Shown here one piece after another: positions 36,499 through 44,675 of a stretch of DNA of 64,000 nucleotides; positions within the stretch are counted from its first letter, which is position 1, and every line of letters begins with the position of its first letter. The stretch spans positions 4,344,501-4,408,500 of the forward strand of contig NC_009675.1 of NCBI RefSeq assembly GCF_000017505.1, read 5' to 3'. Position numbers and translations under genes: made by a program. Origin of the DNA: Anaeromyxobacter sp. Fw109-5 (GTDB lineage Bacteria > Myxococcota > Myxococcia > Myxococcales > Anaeromyxobacteraceae). Under the pieces are notes generated by a model that saw nothing but the letters and a program-made list of their open reading frames with translations, was not told the DNA's origin and ran no database searches.

Positions 36499-37104
36499 TC
36501 ACGGGCGAGCGGCCGGCGCGCCGGCGGCAGCGCCCTCGGCGGCTGCCTCGGAGACGACCTCCACCTCGAAGCGGACCGCGGCGCGCACCTCCTCCACCTC
36601 CGGCCCAGCGCGCTCGTGCGTGACGAGCGTGAGGCGGGTCGTCGCCCCGGGCTCCGCCTCGAAGGCGTGGGAGGAGCGGACCTCGAGCCTCCGTGGCGGC
36701 GCGTCCGCGCCCTCCCGGACGCGGTACACCAGCTCCGCCGAGGCGCGGTGCGGTCCGGCGTCCAGGCGGCGCTCGAGCACGACCTCCGCGCTCCCGCGCG
36801 CAGCCCTCGCCGTCGGCGGGGGGCCCTCACGCCCGACGCCGTCGATGGTGAAGCTGGCCGACTCGAGCTCGTAGGGGACTCCGAGCTCGTCGCGGTGGAG
36901 GAGCACGGCGCGCGTGCCCTCGGCGAGCTCGGCGCCCAGCTTCTCGTGGAGATCGCGGAGGCGTGCGTTCGCCGGGGCGAGCTTGCCCCGGAGCCGCGAC
37001 ACGCGCTCCTCGAGCGAACGGATGGGGGTCGCCGGCGCGGGCTGCGACCCCGCGAGCGCGGGGAGCGCGGCGGCGCCGAGGGCGATGAGGCAGCGGACTC
37101 GCAC
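36499..37104 (-). CDS. Exported coiled-coil protein of unknown function
   Basis: 201 residues from a GTG. A signal-like segment (MRVRCLIALGAAALPALAGS) is followed by a helical, heptad-like region (RSLEERVSRLRGKLAPANAR, then LRDLHEKLGAEL), then strand-rich sequence with ELVYRVREG and VRFEVEVVSEA. It resembles no family I know by sequence. Located 31 bases after mglA, so it may be part of the mgl operon, and it could be an envelope component related to cell polarity or motility. Confidence 0.6.
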   Translation of the reverse strand: MRVRCLIALGAAALPALAGSQPAPATPIRSLEERVSRLRGKLAPANARLRDLHEKLGAELAEGTRAVLLHRDELGVPYELESASFTIDGVGREGPPPTARAARGSAEVVLERRLDAGPHRASAELVYRVREGADAPPRRLEVRSSHAFEAEPGATTRLTLVTHERAGPEVEEVRAAVRFEVEVVSEAAAEGAAAGAPAARP

Positions 37105-37135
37105 GACGCTCCCCTCCCCCGGCCGCGCCCTGCGC

Positions 37136-37723
<588 letters not shown>

Positions 37724-37725
37724 GA

Positions 37726-38205
37726 TCACTCGCTGAAGAGGTTGTCGATGTCGTCGTCGGTGATCTCGGCGAACGGGCTCGCGGCGCCCGGCGCGGTCTG
37801 CCGCTTCGCGAGGCCGTCGAAGACCTTCGCGAGCTCCTCGCCCGCCTTCTTCACCCGCAGCCGCACCAGGCCGAGGGAGCTCTTCGCGTCGAAGATGACG
37901 ACCAGGACCACCCGCCCCCCCACGATGCTCATGTGGAGCGACTCGCGCTCCCCCTCGTGGAACTGGTTCGGGAACTCCTTCTCGCCGATGAGCTTCGCGA
38001 GGCCGCCCATCGCCGCGACGTTGCCGGCCGTGAGCGAGGCGAGCGAGGTCGTGTCGAGGTTCTGAGCGTGGCCGCTGGAGGAGATGAGCTGGCCGTTCTT
38101 GTCGACGAGGAAGACGACCTTCGCGTTCGCGTCGCGGGTGAGCCGATCGCAGATCCCGGCGATGAGCCGGAACTCCTCCTCGTACATCACCAAGCCGGAA
38201 TTCAT
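37726..38205 (-). CDS. mglB: MglB, Roadblock/LC7 GTPase-activating protein
   Basis: 159 residues, as in Myxococcus. [60 protein letters not shown] and the C-terminal [14 protein letters not shown] are typical of the MglB Roadblock/LC7 fold. The start is taken at the ATG giving [12 protein letters not shown]; a longer start six codons upstream and an internal Met (MYEEEF) are alternatives. MglB stimulates MglA hydrolysis at the lagging pole. It is the first gene of the mglBA operon. Confidence 0.97.
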   Translation of the reverse strand: MNSGLVMYEEEFRLIAGICDRLTRDANAKVVFLVDKNGQLISSSGHAQNLDTTSLASLTAGNVAAMGGLAKLIGEKEFPNQFHEGERESLHMSIVGGRVVLVVIFDAKSSLGLVRLRVKKAGEELAKVFDGLAKRQTAPGAASPFAEITDDDIDNLFSE

Positions 38206-38312
38206 GCGCGCGGGGCTCCGCAAGGGTCCGAGTCCATGGCGGAATACCAGGGAAACCCGCCCCTTTCAATCCGGCGGCCACGCGCCGCGGGCGGTGTAGC
38301 CGACTGTCGCAC

Positions 38313-38337
38313 GGTTCGACAGGCCCACCCCGAGCGG
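38313..38337. repeat. Degenerate REP-like sequence, family 1
   Basis: GGTTCGACAGGCCCACCCCGAGCGG retains the TTCGACAGGC core and the CGAGCGG arm but the inverted repeat is imperfect. It lies between recR and mglB. Confidence 0.5.
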
Positions 38338-38369
38338 CCCCGACGAGCCCGCGAGCCGAGCGACGCCGC

Positions 38370-38966
38370 TCAGAGCTCTCGGCGTCCTGCCAGTGCGCGC
38401 GCCAGCGTGACCTGATCAGCGTATTCGAGATCACCGCCCATGGGAATTCCCTGGGCGATGCGCGTGACCTTCACGCCGAGCGGCTTCAGCAGCTTGGTGA
38501 GGTAGAGCGCGGTCGCCTCGCCCTCGACGTCCGGGTTCGTGGCGACGACGATCTCCTCGGCGGGCTCGCGCTCCAGGCGCAGGAGCAGCTCGCGGATCTT
38601 GAGCTCGGACGGTCCGATGCCGTCGAGCGGCGAGAGCGCGCCGTGGAGCACGTGGTACCGGCCGCGGAACTCGTGGGTGCGCTCGACGGCGAGGAGATCC
38701 GGGACCCCCTCGACGACGCAGATGATCCGCGAGTCGCGGCGCGGGTCCGCACACACGGCGCACGGGTCCTTGTCGGTGAGGGTCTGGCACTCCGAGCAGA
38801 GGCGCACGTCGCGGACCACGCCGGCGATCGCGCCCGCGAGCTCGCCCGCGTAGCCGGGGCCCGCCTTGAGGATGTGGAACGCGAGCCGCTGGGCGGTCTT
38901 CTCGCCGATGCCGGGCAGCTTCGCGAGCTCCTTCACGAGCCGAGCGATGGGATCCGCGACCGCCAT
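38370..38966 (-). CDS. recR: Recombination protein RecR
   Basis: 198 residues. The N-terminal HhH ([20 protein letters not shown]), the four-Cys zinc motif (57, 60, 69, 72 in [16 protein letters not shown]) and the Toprim domain ([37 protein letters not shown]) are intact. RecR acts with RecF/RecO to load RecA on gapped DNA. Start is three bases after the ybaB stop. Third gene of dnaX-ybaB-recR. Confidence 0.98.
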   Translation of the reverse strand: MAVADPIARLVKELAKLPGIGEKTAQRLAFHILKAGPGYAGELAGAIAGVVRDVRLCSECQTLTDKDPCAVCADPRRDSRIICVVEGVPDLLAVERTHEFRGRYHVLHGALSPLDGIGPSELKIRELLLRLEREPAEEIVVATNPDVEGEATALYLTKLLKPLGVKVTRIAQGIPMGGDLEYADQVTLARALAGRREL

Positions 38967-38969
38967 GGG

Positions 38970-39281
38970 CTAGCCGGCGACCCCCGGGATCTTGATGCCG
39001 CCGGTCGCCCTCGCCATGTGCTCGTCGGCCGCGGCGCGCGCCTTCTCGACCGCCGCGTTGACGGCGGCGGTGACGAGGTCCTCGAGCATGGCCTTGTCCG
39101 CCGGGTCCACGGCCTTGGGATCCACGAGGAGGCGGGTCACCTCGCACTTCCCGTTCATGGTGACCTTCACCAGCCCGCCGCCGCTCTCGGCCTCGACCGA
39201 GAGCTCGGCGAGCTGCTCCTTCGCGTCGGCCATCGCCTTCTCGAGCTTCTTGGCCTGACGCATGAGGTACTGGATGTCCAT
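38970..39281 (-). CDS. ybaB: YbaB/EbfC nucleoid-associated protein
   Basis: 103 residues, from [20 protein letters not shown], a start much better than the longer frame to 39308. The family core is [20 protein letters not shown]. The C-terminal TGGIKIPG is characteristic. It binds DNA as a dimer; the dnaX-ybaB-recR order is widely conserved. Confidence 0.96.
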   Translation of the reverse strand: MDIQYLMRQAKKLEKAMADAKEQLAELSVEAESGGGLVKVTMNGKCEVTRLLVDPKAVDPADKAMLEDLVTAAVNAAVEKARAAADEHMARATGGIKIPGVAG

Positions 39282-39304
39282 CGTCTCTCCCGGAGCAGGG
39301 CTCC

Positions 39305-41125
39305 TCAAAGCTCCTCGATCTTGTCGACGCCGCCGTCGAGGATCCGCACGGCCTCGCGGATGTTGGGGTGGTTTCGGGCCGCCTCCCGCACGCGAGCGCT
39401 CCGCGCCTGGCGCTCGGCGGCCTCGGTCGCCGCGATGGACGCGGGGACCGGGGTCGGGGTGGTCGCGTCCGGCGACTGCGCCTCGGCGGCGGGGGGCGCT
39501 CCCACCGATATCGCGAGGCGCACCGGGCGGCCCAGGAACTGCGTGAGGACCGGCTCGAGCTCGGACCGCCGCCGCTCGACGCTCCTCGCGAGGAAGTCGG
39601 TCGGCATGACGAGGTCGATCTCGCCGTCGCGGATGCCGCGCAGCACCGCCTGCTTCAGCATCGGCGCGCCCGCCGGGCTGACCTTCTCCACCTCGTCCAC
39701 CGCGGCGCGCCAGCGCTCCGCGTCGGAGCCGTATGCGGTCGGGGCCCCTCGACTTGGCTCCGCCGCTGACGCGTCGGAGCTACGCTCGGGATGCCCGGCC
39801 GCGGGCGATCCGGTCGAGGCCGGCAGCGGCCGCCAGCCGGCTGGCTCGGAGCCCTCGGCGCACCCCGGGGTACCGGAGCTCGCGAGGCCCGTGCGCGCCG
39901 CGGCGCCACCCGCGCCCGTCTGTCCACCGGGGGCGGGGACCGCGGAGGGCGGGGGCGGGGACGGCGGCGCGGACCGCGGCGGAAGCGGCGCCCCGCGGGC
40001 GAGCGCCTCGAGCCGCGCGACGAGCTCCGAGACCTGCGCGCCCGGCGCGAGGAACACCCCCTCGAGCAGCGCCACCTCGAGCGCGTAGCGCGGCTGCTCC
40101 GAGAGCTTCACCTGCACGACCGCGCGCTGGGCGAGGTCGAACAGCCGCGTGAGCTGCGCCGGGTCGGCCGCGGCCGCCTGCGCGCGGACCTCGGCGAGCT
40201 CGCCGTCCGGGAGATCGAGGGGCGTGGCGGGGACGAGCCTCGCGACCACCACGTTCCGCAGGTGGCGCACGATCTCCTCGGCGACGCGCTTCATCTCCAG
40301 CCCGCGGGCGTGGAGGGCCTCGAGCTCCGCGAGGAGCGCCCCGCCCTCGCGGTGCACGAGCGCCCCGCAGATCCGGGAGATCGCGGCGGCGTCCACGGCG
40401 CCGAGCGCCTCCGCCACCGCCGCCTCGTCCGGCGCGTCGCCGGCGGCCGCCCGGACCTGGTCGAGGAGCGAGAGCGCGTCGCGCATCCCGCCCTCCGCCT
40501 GCCGCGCCACCAGGGCGAGCGCGCCGGGCGCGAGCCGCATCCCCTCCGCCTCGGCGACCTTGGCGAGCTGATCCGCGATCTGCTGGAGCGTGAGCCGGCG
40601 GAAGTCGAAGCGCTGGCAGCGCGAGAGGATGGTCTCGGGGACCTTGTGGACGTCGGTCGTGGCGAGCACGAACTTCACGTGCTCGGGCGGCTCCTCGAGC
40701 GTCTTCAGGAGCGCGTTGAACGCGCCCGTGGAGAGCATGTGGACCTCGTCCACCACGAAGACCTTGTAGCGGTCGCGGGCGGGCCGGTACTTCACGGCCT
40801 CGACGATGTCGCGCACGTTGTCGACGCCGTTGTTCGAGGCGGCGTCGATCTCCACCACGTCGACCGCGCGCCCCTCGGCGATCTCGACGCACGGCGTGCA
40901 GGCGCCGCAGGGTTCGGCGGTCGGCCCCTTCTCGCAGTTGAGGGCCTTCGCGACCAGCCGGGCGGTCGTCGTCTTGCCGACGCCGCGCGGCCCGGTGAAC
41001 AGGAAGGCGTGGGCGAGCTGACCCGTCTTCAGCGCGTTCGAGAGGGTCCGGACCACGTGCTGCTGGCCGGACATCTCCCCGAACTGCTGCGGGCGGTACT
41101 TGCGGGCGAGGACGAGGTAGTTCAT
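39305..41125 (-). CDS. dnaX: DNA polymerase III subunits gamma/tau
   Basis: 606 residues. [20 protein letters not shown] is the typical start. The Walker A GPRGVGKT at 45-52, the zinc-module Cys64, 73, 76 and 79, and the DnaX sequence [20 protein letters not shown] and [20 protein letters not shown] are present. The clamp-loader region runs to about residue 370. A Pro/Ala-rich linker (about 385-470) follows, then a short C-terminal domain. Residues about 443-460 are encoded by a REP-like palindrome of family 2 that keeps the frame. The gene begins only 20 bases after the 3' end of the SRP RNA on the same strand. Confidence 0.97.
   Translation of the reverse strand: MNYLVLARKYRPQQFGEMSGQQHVVRTLSNALKTGQLAHAFLFTGPRGVGKTTTARLVAKALNCEKGPTAEPCGACTPCVEIAEGRAVDVVEIDAASNNGVDNVRDIVEAVKYRPARDRYKVFVVDEVHMLSTGAFNALLKTLEEPPEHVKFVLATTDVHKVPETILSRCQRFDFRRLTLQQIADQLAKVAEAEGMRLAPGALALVARQAEGGMRDALSLLDQVRAAAGDAPDEAAVAEALGAVDAAAISRICGALVHREGGALLAELEALHARGLEMKRVAEEIVRHLRNVVVARLVPATPLDLPDGELAEVRAQAAAADPAQLTRLFDLAQRAVVQVKLSEQPRYALEVALLEGVFLAPGAQVSELVARLEALARGAPLPPRSAPPSPPPPSAVPAPGGQTGAGGAAARTGLASSGTPGCAEGSEPAGWRPLPASTGSPAAGHPERSSDASAAEPSRGAPTAYGSDAERWRAAVDEVEKVSPAGAPMLKQAVLRGIRDGEIDLVMPTDFLARSVERRRSELEPVLTQFLGRPVRLAISVGAPPAAEAQSPDATTPTPVPASIAATEAAERQARSARVREAARNHPNIREAVRILDGGVDKIEEL
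39746..39799. repeat. REP-like palindrome, family 2, inside dnaX
   Basis: Read on the plus strand: CCCTCGACT, a stem-loop with arms GCTCCG and CGGAGC, then CTACGCTCGGGATGCCCGGC. The flanks match the copy at 54920-54973 in the kinase gene. Translation in dnaX is [18 protein letters not shown]; in the kinase it is AGHPERSVSASAETRSRG. Confidence 0.75.
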
Positions 41126-41145
41126 TCGACCGCCACGAAACAAAC

Positions 41146-41254
41146 GAGCCGGCCCACAATCCCCGGGCGCACGGAGGACCACCTACCGTTGCTCCCTTCC
41201 GGGCCTGGCGGGGTTTGGCAACCCCCACGTCGCCCGAGGATTCTGGGCCGGCTC
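41146..41254 (-). ncRNA. ffs: Signal recognition particle RNA (4.5S type)
   Basis: About 109 bases. The S-domain signature is present on the minus strand: GCCAAACCCCGCCAGG, then CCGGAAGGGAGCAACGGTAG. The two ends, GAGCCGGCCCA and TGGGCCGGCTC, pair into a closing stem. The RNA binds Ffh to direct inner-membrane proteins to the translocon. It lies between the tRNA-Ser genes and dnaX, all on one strand. Confidence 0.97.
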
Positions 41255-41313
41255 AGCCGGCCTTCGGCCGCCGGATGCGGCCCCTTCATGTAACGAGAAG
41301 GGGGCTGCAGCGC

Positions 41314-41403
41314 TGGCGGAGAGGGTGGGATTTGAACCCACGGTACCGTTCCCGGTACACACGATTTCCAGTCGTGCACCTTCAGCCGCTCGGTCACCTC
41401 TCC
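41314..41403 (-). tRNA. tRNA-Ser (GGA)
   Basis: A class-II tRNA with long variable arm. On the minus strand: GGAGAGGTGACCGAGCGG for the acceptor/D region, CGACTGGAAATCGTG for the anticodon stem (anticodon GGA), the long arm TACCGGGAACGGTA, and GGTTCAAATCC for the T arm. The acceptor pairs GGAGAGG with CCTCTCC, and a CCA tail is encoded after the discriminator G. Confidence 0.97.
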
Positions 41404-41412
41404 CGGACTACT

Positions 41413-41433
41413 GGGGGAGCGATCGGCTCCCCC
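41413..41433 (-). terminator. Hairpin between the tRNA-Ser genes
   Basis: GGGGGAGC and GCTCCCCC around a 5-base loop. A second, smaller hairpin, CCGGGG and CCCCGG, lies at 41443-41460. Neither has a T-run, so they may be processing sites in a joint tRNA transcript rather than terminators. Confidence 0.5.
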
Positions 41434-41471
41434 TATGGCTTGCCGGGGAGCCTGCCCCGGAGAAAAGAGAA

Positions 41472-41559
41472 CGGAGAGCGAGGGATTCGAACCCCCGGTA
41501 CCGTTGCCGGTACACCTGATTTCGAGTCAGGCGCCTTCGACCAGCTCGGCCAGCTCTCC
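41472..41559 (-). tRNA. tRNA-Ser (CGA)
   Basis: Class-II tRNA. On the minus strand: GGAGAGCTGGCCGAGCTGG, the anticodon stem CTGACTCGAAATCAGG (anticodon CGA), a long variable arm TACCGGCAACGGTA and GGTTCGAATCC. The acceptor pairs GGAGAGC with GCTCTCC. No CCA is encoded. The variable arm is nearly the same as that of the neighbouring tRNA-Ser(GGA). Confidence 0.97.
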
Positions 41560-41603
41560 GCCGGCGGATGTAACCGATCTCCGGGCGCGTGCCAAGCGGC
41601 AAC

Positions 41604-42074
41604 CTACGCGGTCTGCCCGTTTCCGTTCGAGCGCCGGGCGCGGAAGAAGGCGCGCAGGAGATCGCCCGCCTCCTCCGCCAGGAGCCCCTTGTCCACGGGG
41701 AAGCGGTGGTTCAGCCGGGGATCGGTCGAGAGGTCCACGAGCGAGCCGACCGCGCCGGCCTTGGGATCGCTGGCGGCGTAGACGAGGCGGTCGATCCGGG
41801 CGAGGACCATCGCCCCGGCGCACATGGCGCAGGGCTCGAGCGTCACGTAGACCGTCACCCCGGTCAGCCGCCAGCGCCCGAGGGCGCGGGCCGCGTCCTG
41901 GATGGCGAGGAGCTCGGCGTGGGCAGTTGGATCGTGCGCCGCCTCCCGGGCGTTGGCGCCCCGGCCGACGACGCGCCCCTCGAACACCGCCACCGCGCCG
42001 ACCGGCACCTCGCCGCGCTCCGCCGCGCCGCGGGCGAGGGCGAGCGCCTCCTGCATGGCTTCCTCGTGGGTCAC
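41604..42074 (-). CDS. tadA: tRNA-specific adenosine deaminase
   Basis: 156 residues. The zinc-deaminase signature is complete: HAE (His52, Glu54) and TLEPCAMC (Cys82, Cys85). The C-terminal FFRARR is as in TadA. It converts A34 of tRNA-Arg(ACG) to inosine; the tRNA itself is not in this window. It heads the minus-strand run tadA, two tRNA-Ser, ffs, dnaX, ybaB, recR. Confidence 0.95.
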   Translation of the reverse strand: MTHEEAMQEALALARGAAERGEVPVGAVAVFEGRVVGRGANAREAAHDPTAHAELLAIQDAARALGRWRLTGVTVYVTLEPCAMCAGAMVLARIDRLVYAASDPKAGAVGSLVDLSTDPRLNHRFPVDKGLLAEEAGDLLRAFFRARRSNGNGQTA

Positions 42075-42116
42075 GGCGGTGGAGCCTAACGCGCGGCCGG
42101 GGCGGGCGCGGCTCGT

Positions 42117-43619
42117 TCAGGGGCCGGTGACGAGCCGGGACGTAGCCGGGTCGGCGAACACGAAGAAGATCGAGGGATCCGTGGTCCACCACAGGATCCC
42201 GGGCGCCCTCGCCTCGTCGTACACGACGCTCTTCTCGGAGGGAGGGGTCGCCGTGGGGAGCGTCAGGCGCAGCACGACCTCGCCCCCGGAAGGCCCGTCC
42301 TTGGTGGCGAGCAGGTGGAGGGCGCCGTCCTCGGCCAGCGCGAGCTGGAGGGGGGTGTACCCGGCGACGGGCGGGTACTCGCCGAGCCCGATGGCCGGAT
42401 AGAGCCCCGACACCTCCCACAGCGACAGCGCCCCCGCGGCATCCCGCACCACGAGCCGGAAGCCCATGACGCTCGTCCGCACCGCCACGACCGTCTCGCC
42501 GGACGCGAGCGCGAACCCGGTCAGCGGGGCCTCGTTGCCGGAGGGGTCTAGGGCGAGCCAGGCGGTCCCCGTCGCGTCGGTCCTCGTCACGAGCATGCTG
42601 CCGTCGGCCTGCCAGGCGTGAAGCTCGTAGCCGCTGAGCCGCAGCGCGCCGGTGACGTCGAAGTACGTCGAGCCGCCGCACGCGTAGAGGACGTCCCCCG
42701 TGCCGCGCTGGACGACCCAGCTCGTCAGGGCGACCGCGCCGTCACACGCCGGGGTCGGGACCTCGGGATCGTTCGCGGCGGTGGCCTCCGGGTAGCGCCA
42801 CCACGAGAGGCTCGCGTCCCAGGCGAAGCTGTCCTGCCGCGAGACGCGGATGCGCTGGCGGTCCCCGGACTCGGACTCGTGCTGGGTGTAGAGCAGCTCG
42901 CCGGAGCCGGTGATGAAGGCGCGCAGACCGTAAGCGCTCGCGCCGAAGCCCACGTAGGGGAAGCTCGGCGGATCGAGCGGCTTCCTCGGCTCGAGCCGGG
43001 CGATCGCGCTCCGGCCCGGCCTGCCCGCCTCGAGCGTGCCCCACAGGACGACGCTCCCCGGAACCAGCGGCGGGAGCGCGGGATCGACGCAGGCGTGGTC
43101 CTCGCCGGCACAGTTCCGCGCCTGGAGGCAACAGGTCTGGGTGCGGTGACAGCCGCCGGCGTCGTCGCAGTGGCCCGGCGAGGGGACGCAGACGTTCGCG
43201 GCTCCGCACTCCTGCCACGCGGCGCAGTCCGCGGAGCTCGCGCACGACGGGAGGCACCGGTTCACCCGCGCATCGCAGCCGCTCCCGGTGGGGCAATCCG
43301 CGCTGGTACCGCACCGGCCGGCGAGCGGGACGCACGCGTGATCGGCACAGGTCGCCCACGACGGACAGTCGAGGCTCGCGGTGCACGCGCCGGTGGCGAG
43401 GACGCATCGCCCTGCGTCACAGGCCGACCAGGCGTCGCAGTCGGCGTCGGCGGCGCAGGACGCGCCGATGTCGCCCGTGTCCAGGTTGGAGACGCAGATG
43501 CTGGCCGAGCAGTGCTGCCCCGCGAGGCAGTCGCCGTCGCGCTCGCAGCGGCCCTCGGGCGCGAGCTGGCAGGCTGCGACGAGGAGCGGGGCGAGCGCGG
43601 CGAGGAGACGGCGGTACAT
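42117..43619 (-). CDS. Cys-rich repeat lipoprotein
   Basis: 500 residues. The N-terminus MYRRLLAALAPLLVAACQL is a lipoprotein signal. Residues about 25-190 hold six to seven repeats with six-Cys spacing (for example CAADADCDAWSACDAGRCV, CTASLDCPSWATCADHACV), a common style of myxobacterial surface proteins. The remaining 300 residues have beta-propeller-like strands but no repeat that I recognise. It lies nine bases behind the 285-residue gene and is likely co-transcribed with it. Confidence 0.75.
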   Translation of the reverse strand: MYRRLLAALAPLLVAACQLAPEGRCERDGDCLAGQHCSASICVSNLDTGDIGASCAADADCDAWSACDAGRCVLATGACTASLDCPSWATCADHACVPLAGRCGTSADCPTGSGCDARVNRCLPSCASSADCAAWQECGAANVCVPSPGHCDDAGGCHRTQTCCLQARNCAGEDHACVDPALPPLVPGSVVLWGTLEAGRPGRSAIARLEPRKPLDPPSFPYVGFGASAYGLRAFITGSGELLYTQHESESGDRQRIRVSRQDSFAWDASLSWWRYPEATAANDPEVPTPACDGAVALTSWVVQRGTGDVLYACGGSTYFDVTGALRLSGYELHAWQADGSMLVTRTDATGTAWLALDPSGNEAPLTGFALASGETVVAVRTSVMGFRLVVRDAAGALSLWEVSGLYPAIGLGEYPPVAGYTPLQLALAEDGALHLLATKDGPSGGEVVLRLTLPTATPPSEKSVVYDEARAPGILWWTTDPSIFFVFADPATSRLVTGP

Positions 43620-43628
43620 GGATGGCTC

Positions 43629-44486
43629 CTAGAACCGCCCCGACACGCCGACGCTGGCGCCGCCGTGCTCCGGGAAGAGCGTCGGGGCGAAGGTCCACAT
43701 CGCGCCGCCCAGCGCGGCCGCGACGCCGCCCGCGACGAGCAGCACGTTCGTGGCCGAGCCGAGCCGGTCCACCCGGTCGTAGGCCGCCTGGTCGGCGCGG
43801 GTGAGGGTCGCGTTCCGGTACTTCTCGTCGAGCGCGTCCGCCTCCTGCTTGCCGTAGTAAGCGGTGACGGCGCTCGCCGCGAGCAGCACGGCGCCGGTGC
43901 CGACGAGCCCCATGCCCGCGGGGCGCATCCAGAGGCCCGGGGGCGGCCCGGACTCGGGCTTGAGCGCGAACGGGGCGGGGGCGGCCGCGGACGCGGGCCT
44001 GGGCTTCACGCCGTCGCGCGACGGCGCCGCGGCGACGGCCGGGGCGCCCGAGAGCACGAGCGCCTCGAGGTCGAGGAGCGCCTTCGCGACGGGCTCGGCG
44101 TTGGTGACGAACGCGTCCACTCCGACGCGGACCGGGCCGAAGCTCTTGCCCCTGGCGTCCACCGCCTGGAGCGAGAAGACGAGGACGCCCGCGGACTCGC
44201 GGGCGCTGCCGCACACGACCACCCCTCTGCCGGCGAGCCGCGCGAGGCATGCGGGCGCCGGCTGGACGCCGCACGAGCGGGTCAGCGTGAAGCGGGGCGC
44301 CGGGACGAAGGCGCGCGAACGTCCGGGCAGGCGCAGGAACGCGGACTCCACGAGCGCGCGCGCGTCGGCGGAGCCGTCCACGGGGTAGAGCTGGACGGGG
44401 ACGCTCTGCGCCGCCGCGGGTGCGCCGCAGACGAGCGCCACTGCCGCTACGGCCGCGCGAACGCGCACCCGGTCTCGCTCCCGCAT
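43629..44486 (-). CDS. Exported membrane-anchored protein with C-terminal hairpin
   Basis: 285 residues. A signal peptide (VRAAVAAVALVCGAPAAAQS) is followed by an exported domain of about 140 residues with paired strands and Cys (SCGVQPAPACLARLAGRGVV), a Pro/Ala linker, and two hydrophobic segments flanking a charged loop (AYYGKQEADALDEKYRN). The last part resembles the C-terminus of the PEGA protein at 53748-54701. Function unknown. It precedes the Cys-rich lipoprotein, as the PEGA gene precedes its own. Confidence 0.65.
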   Translation of the reverse strand: MRERDRVRVRAAVAAVALVCGAPAAAQSVPVQLYPVDGSADARALVESAFLRLPGRSRAFVPAPRFTLTRSCGVQPAPACLARLAGRGVVVCGSARESAGVLVFSLQAVDARGKSFGPVRVGVDAFVTNAEPVAKALLDLEALVLSGAPAVAAAPSRDGVKPRPASAAAPAPFALKPESGPPPGLWMRPAGMGLVGTGAVLLAASAVTAYYGKQEADALDEKYRNATLTRADQAAYDRVDRLGSATNVLLVAGGVAAALGGAMWTFAPTLFPEHGGASVGVSGRF

Positions 44487-44675
44487 CTTGCCCCTCCCGT
44501 CCGCACGCGTACGGACGCGGGCGAATGTACCAAACGGGCAGGCAGGCAGGCGACTTCACGCCCGCTGCGGCGCGGGGCGGCGCAGCGCGGATCTGGCGCG
44601 GTGTGGGCCGGGGTGAGCCGCGCAGGGCGGAGCGGCCGCAGGCGCGGGCCTCGGCGGCGCCCGCGGAGGCGGGGA

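Noticed and set aside
39305-41125. A programmed frameshift site in dnaX giving a short gamma form
   Set aside because: No A-rich slippery run with a following stem was found at the usual place after the ATPase domain; the GC-rich sequence gives no convincing signal.
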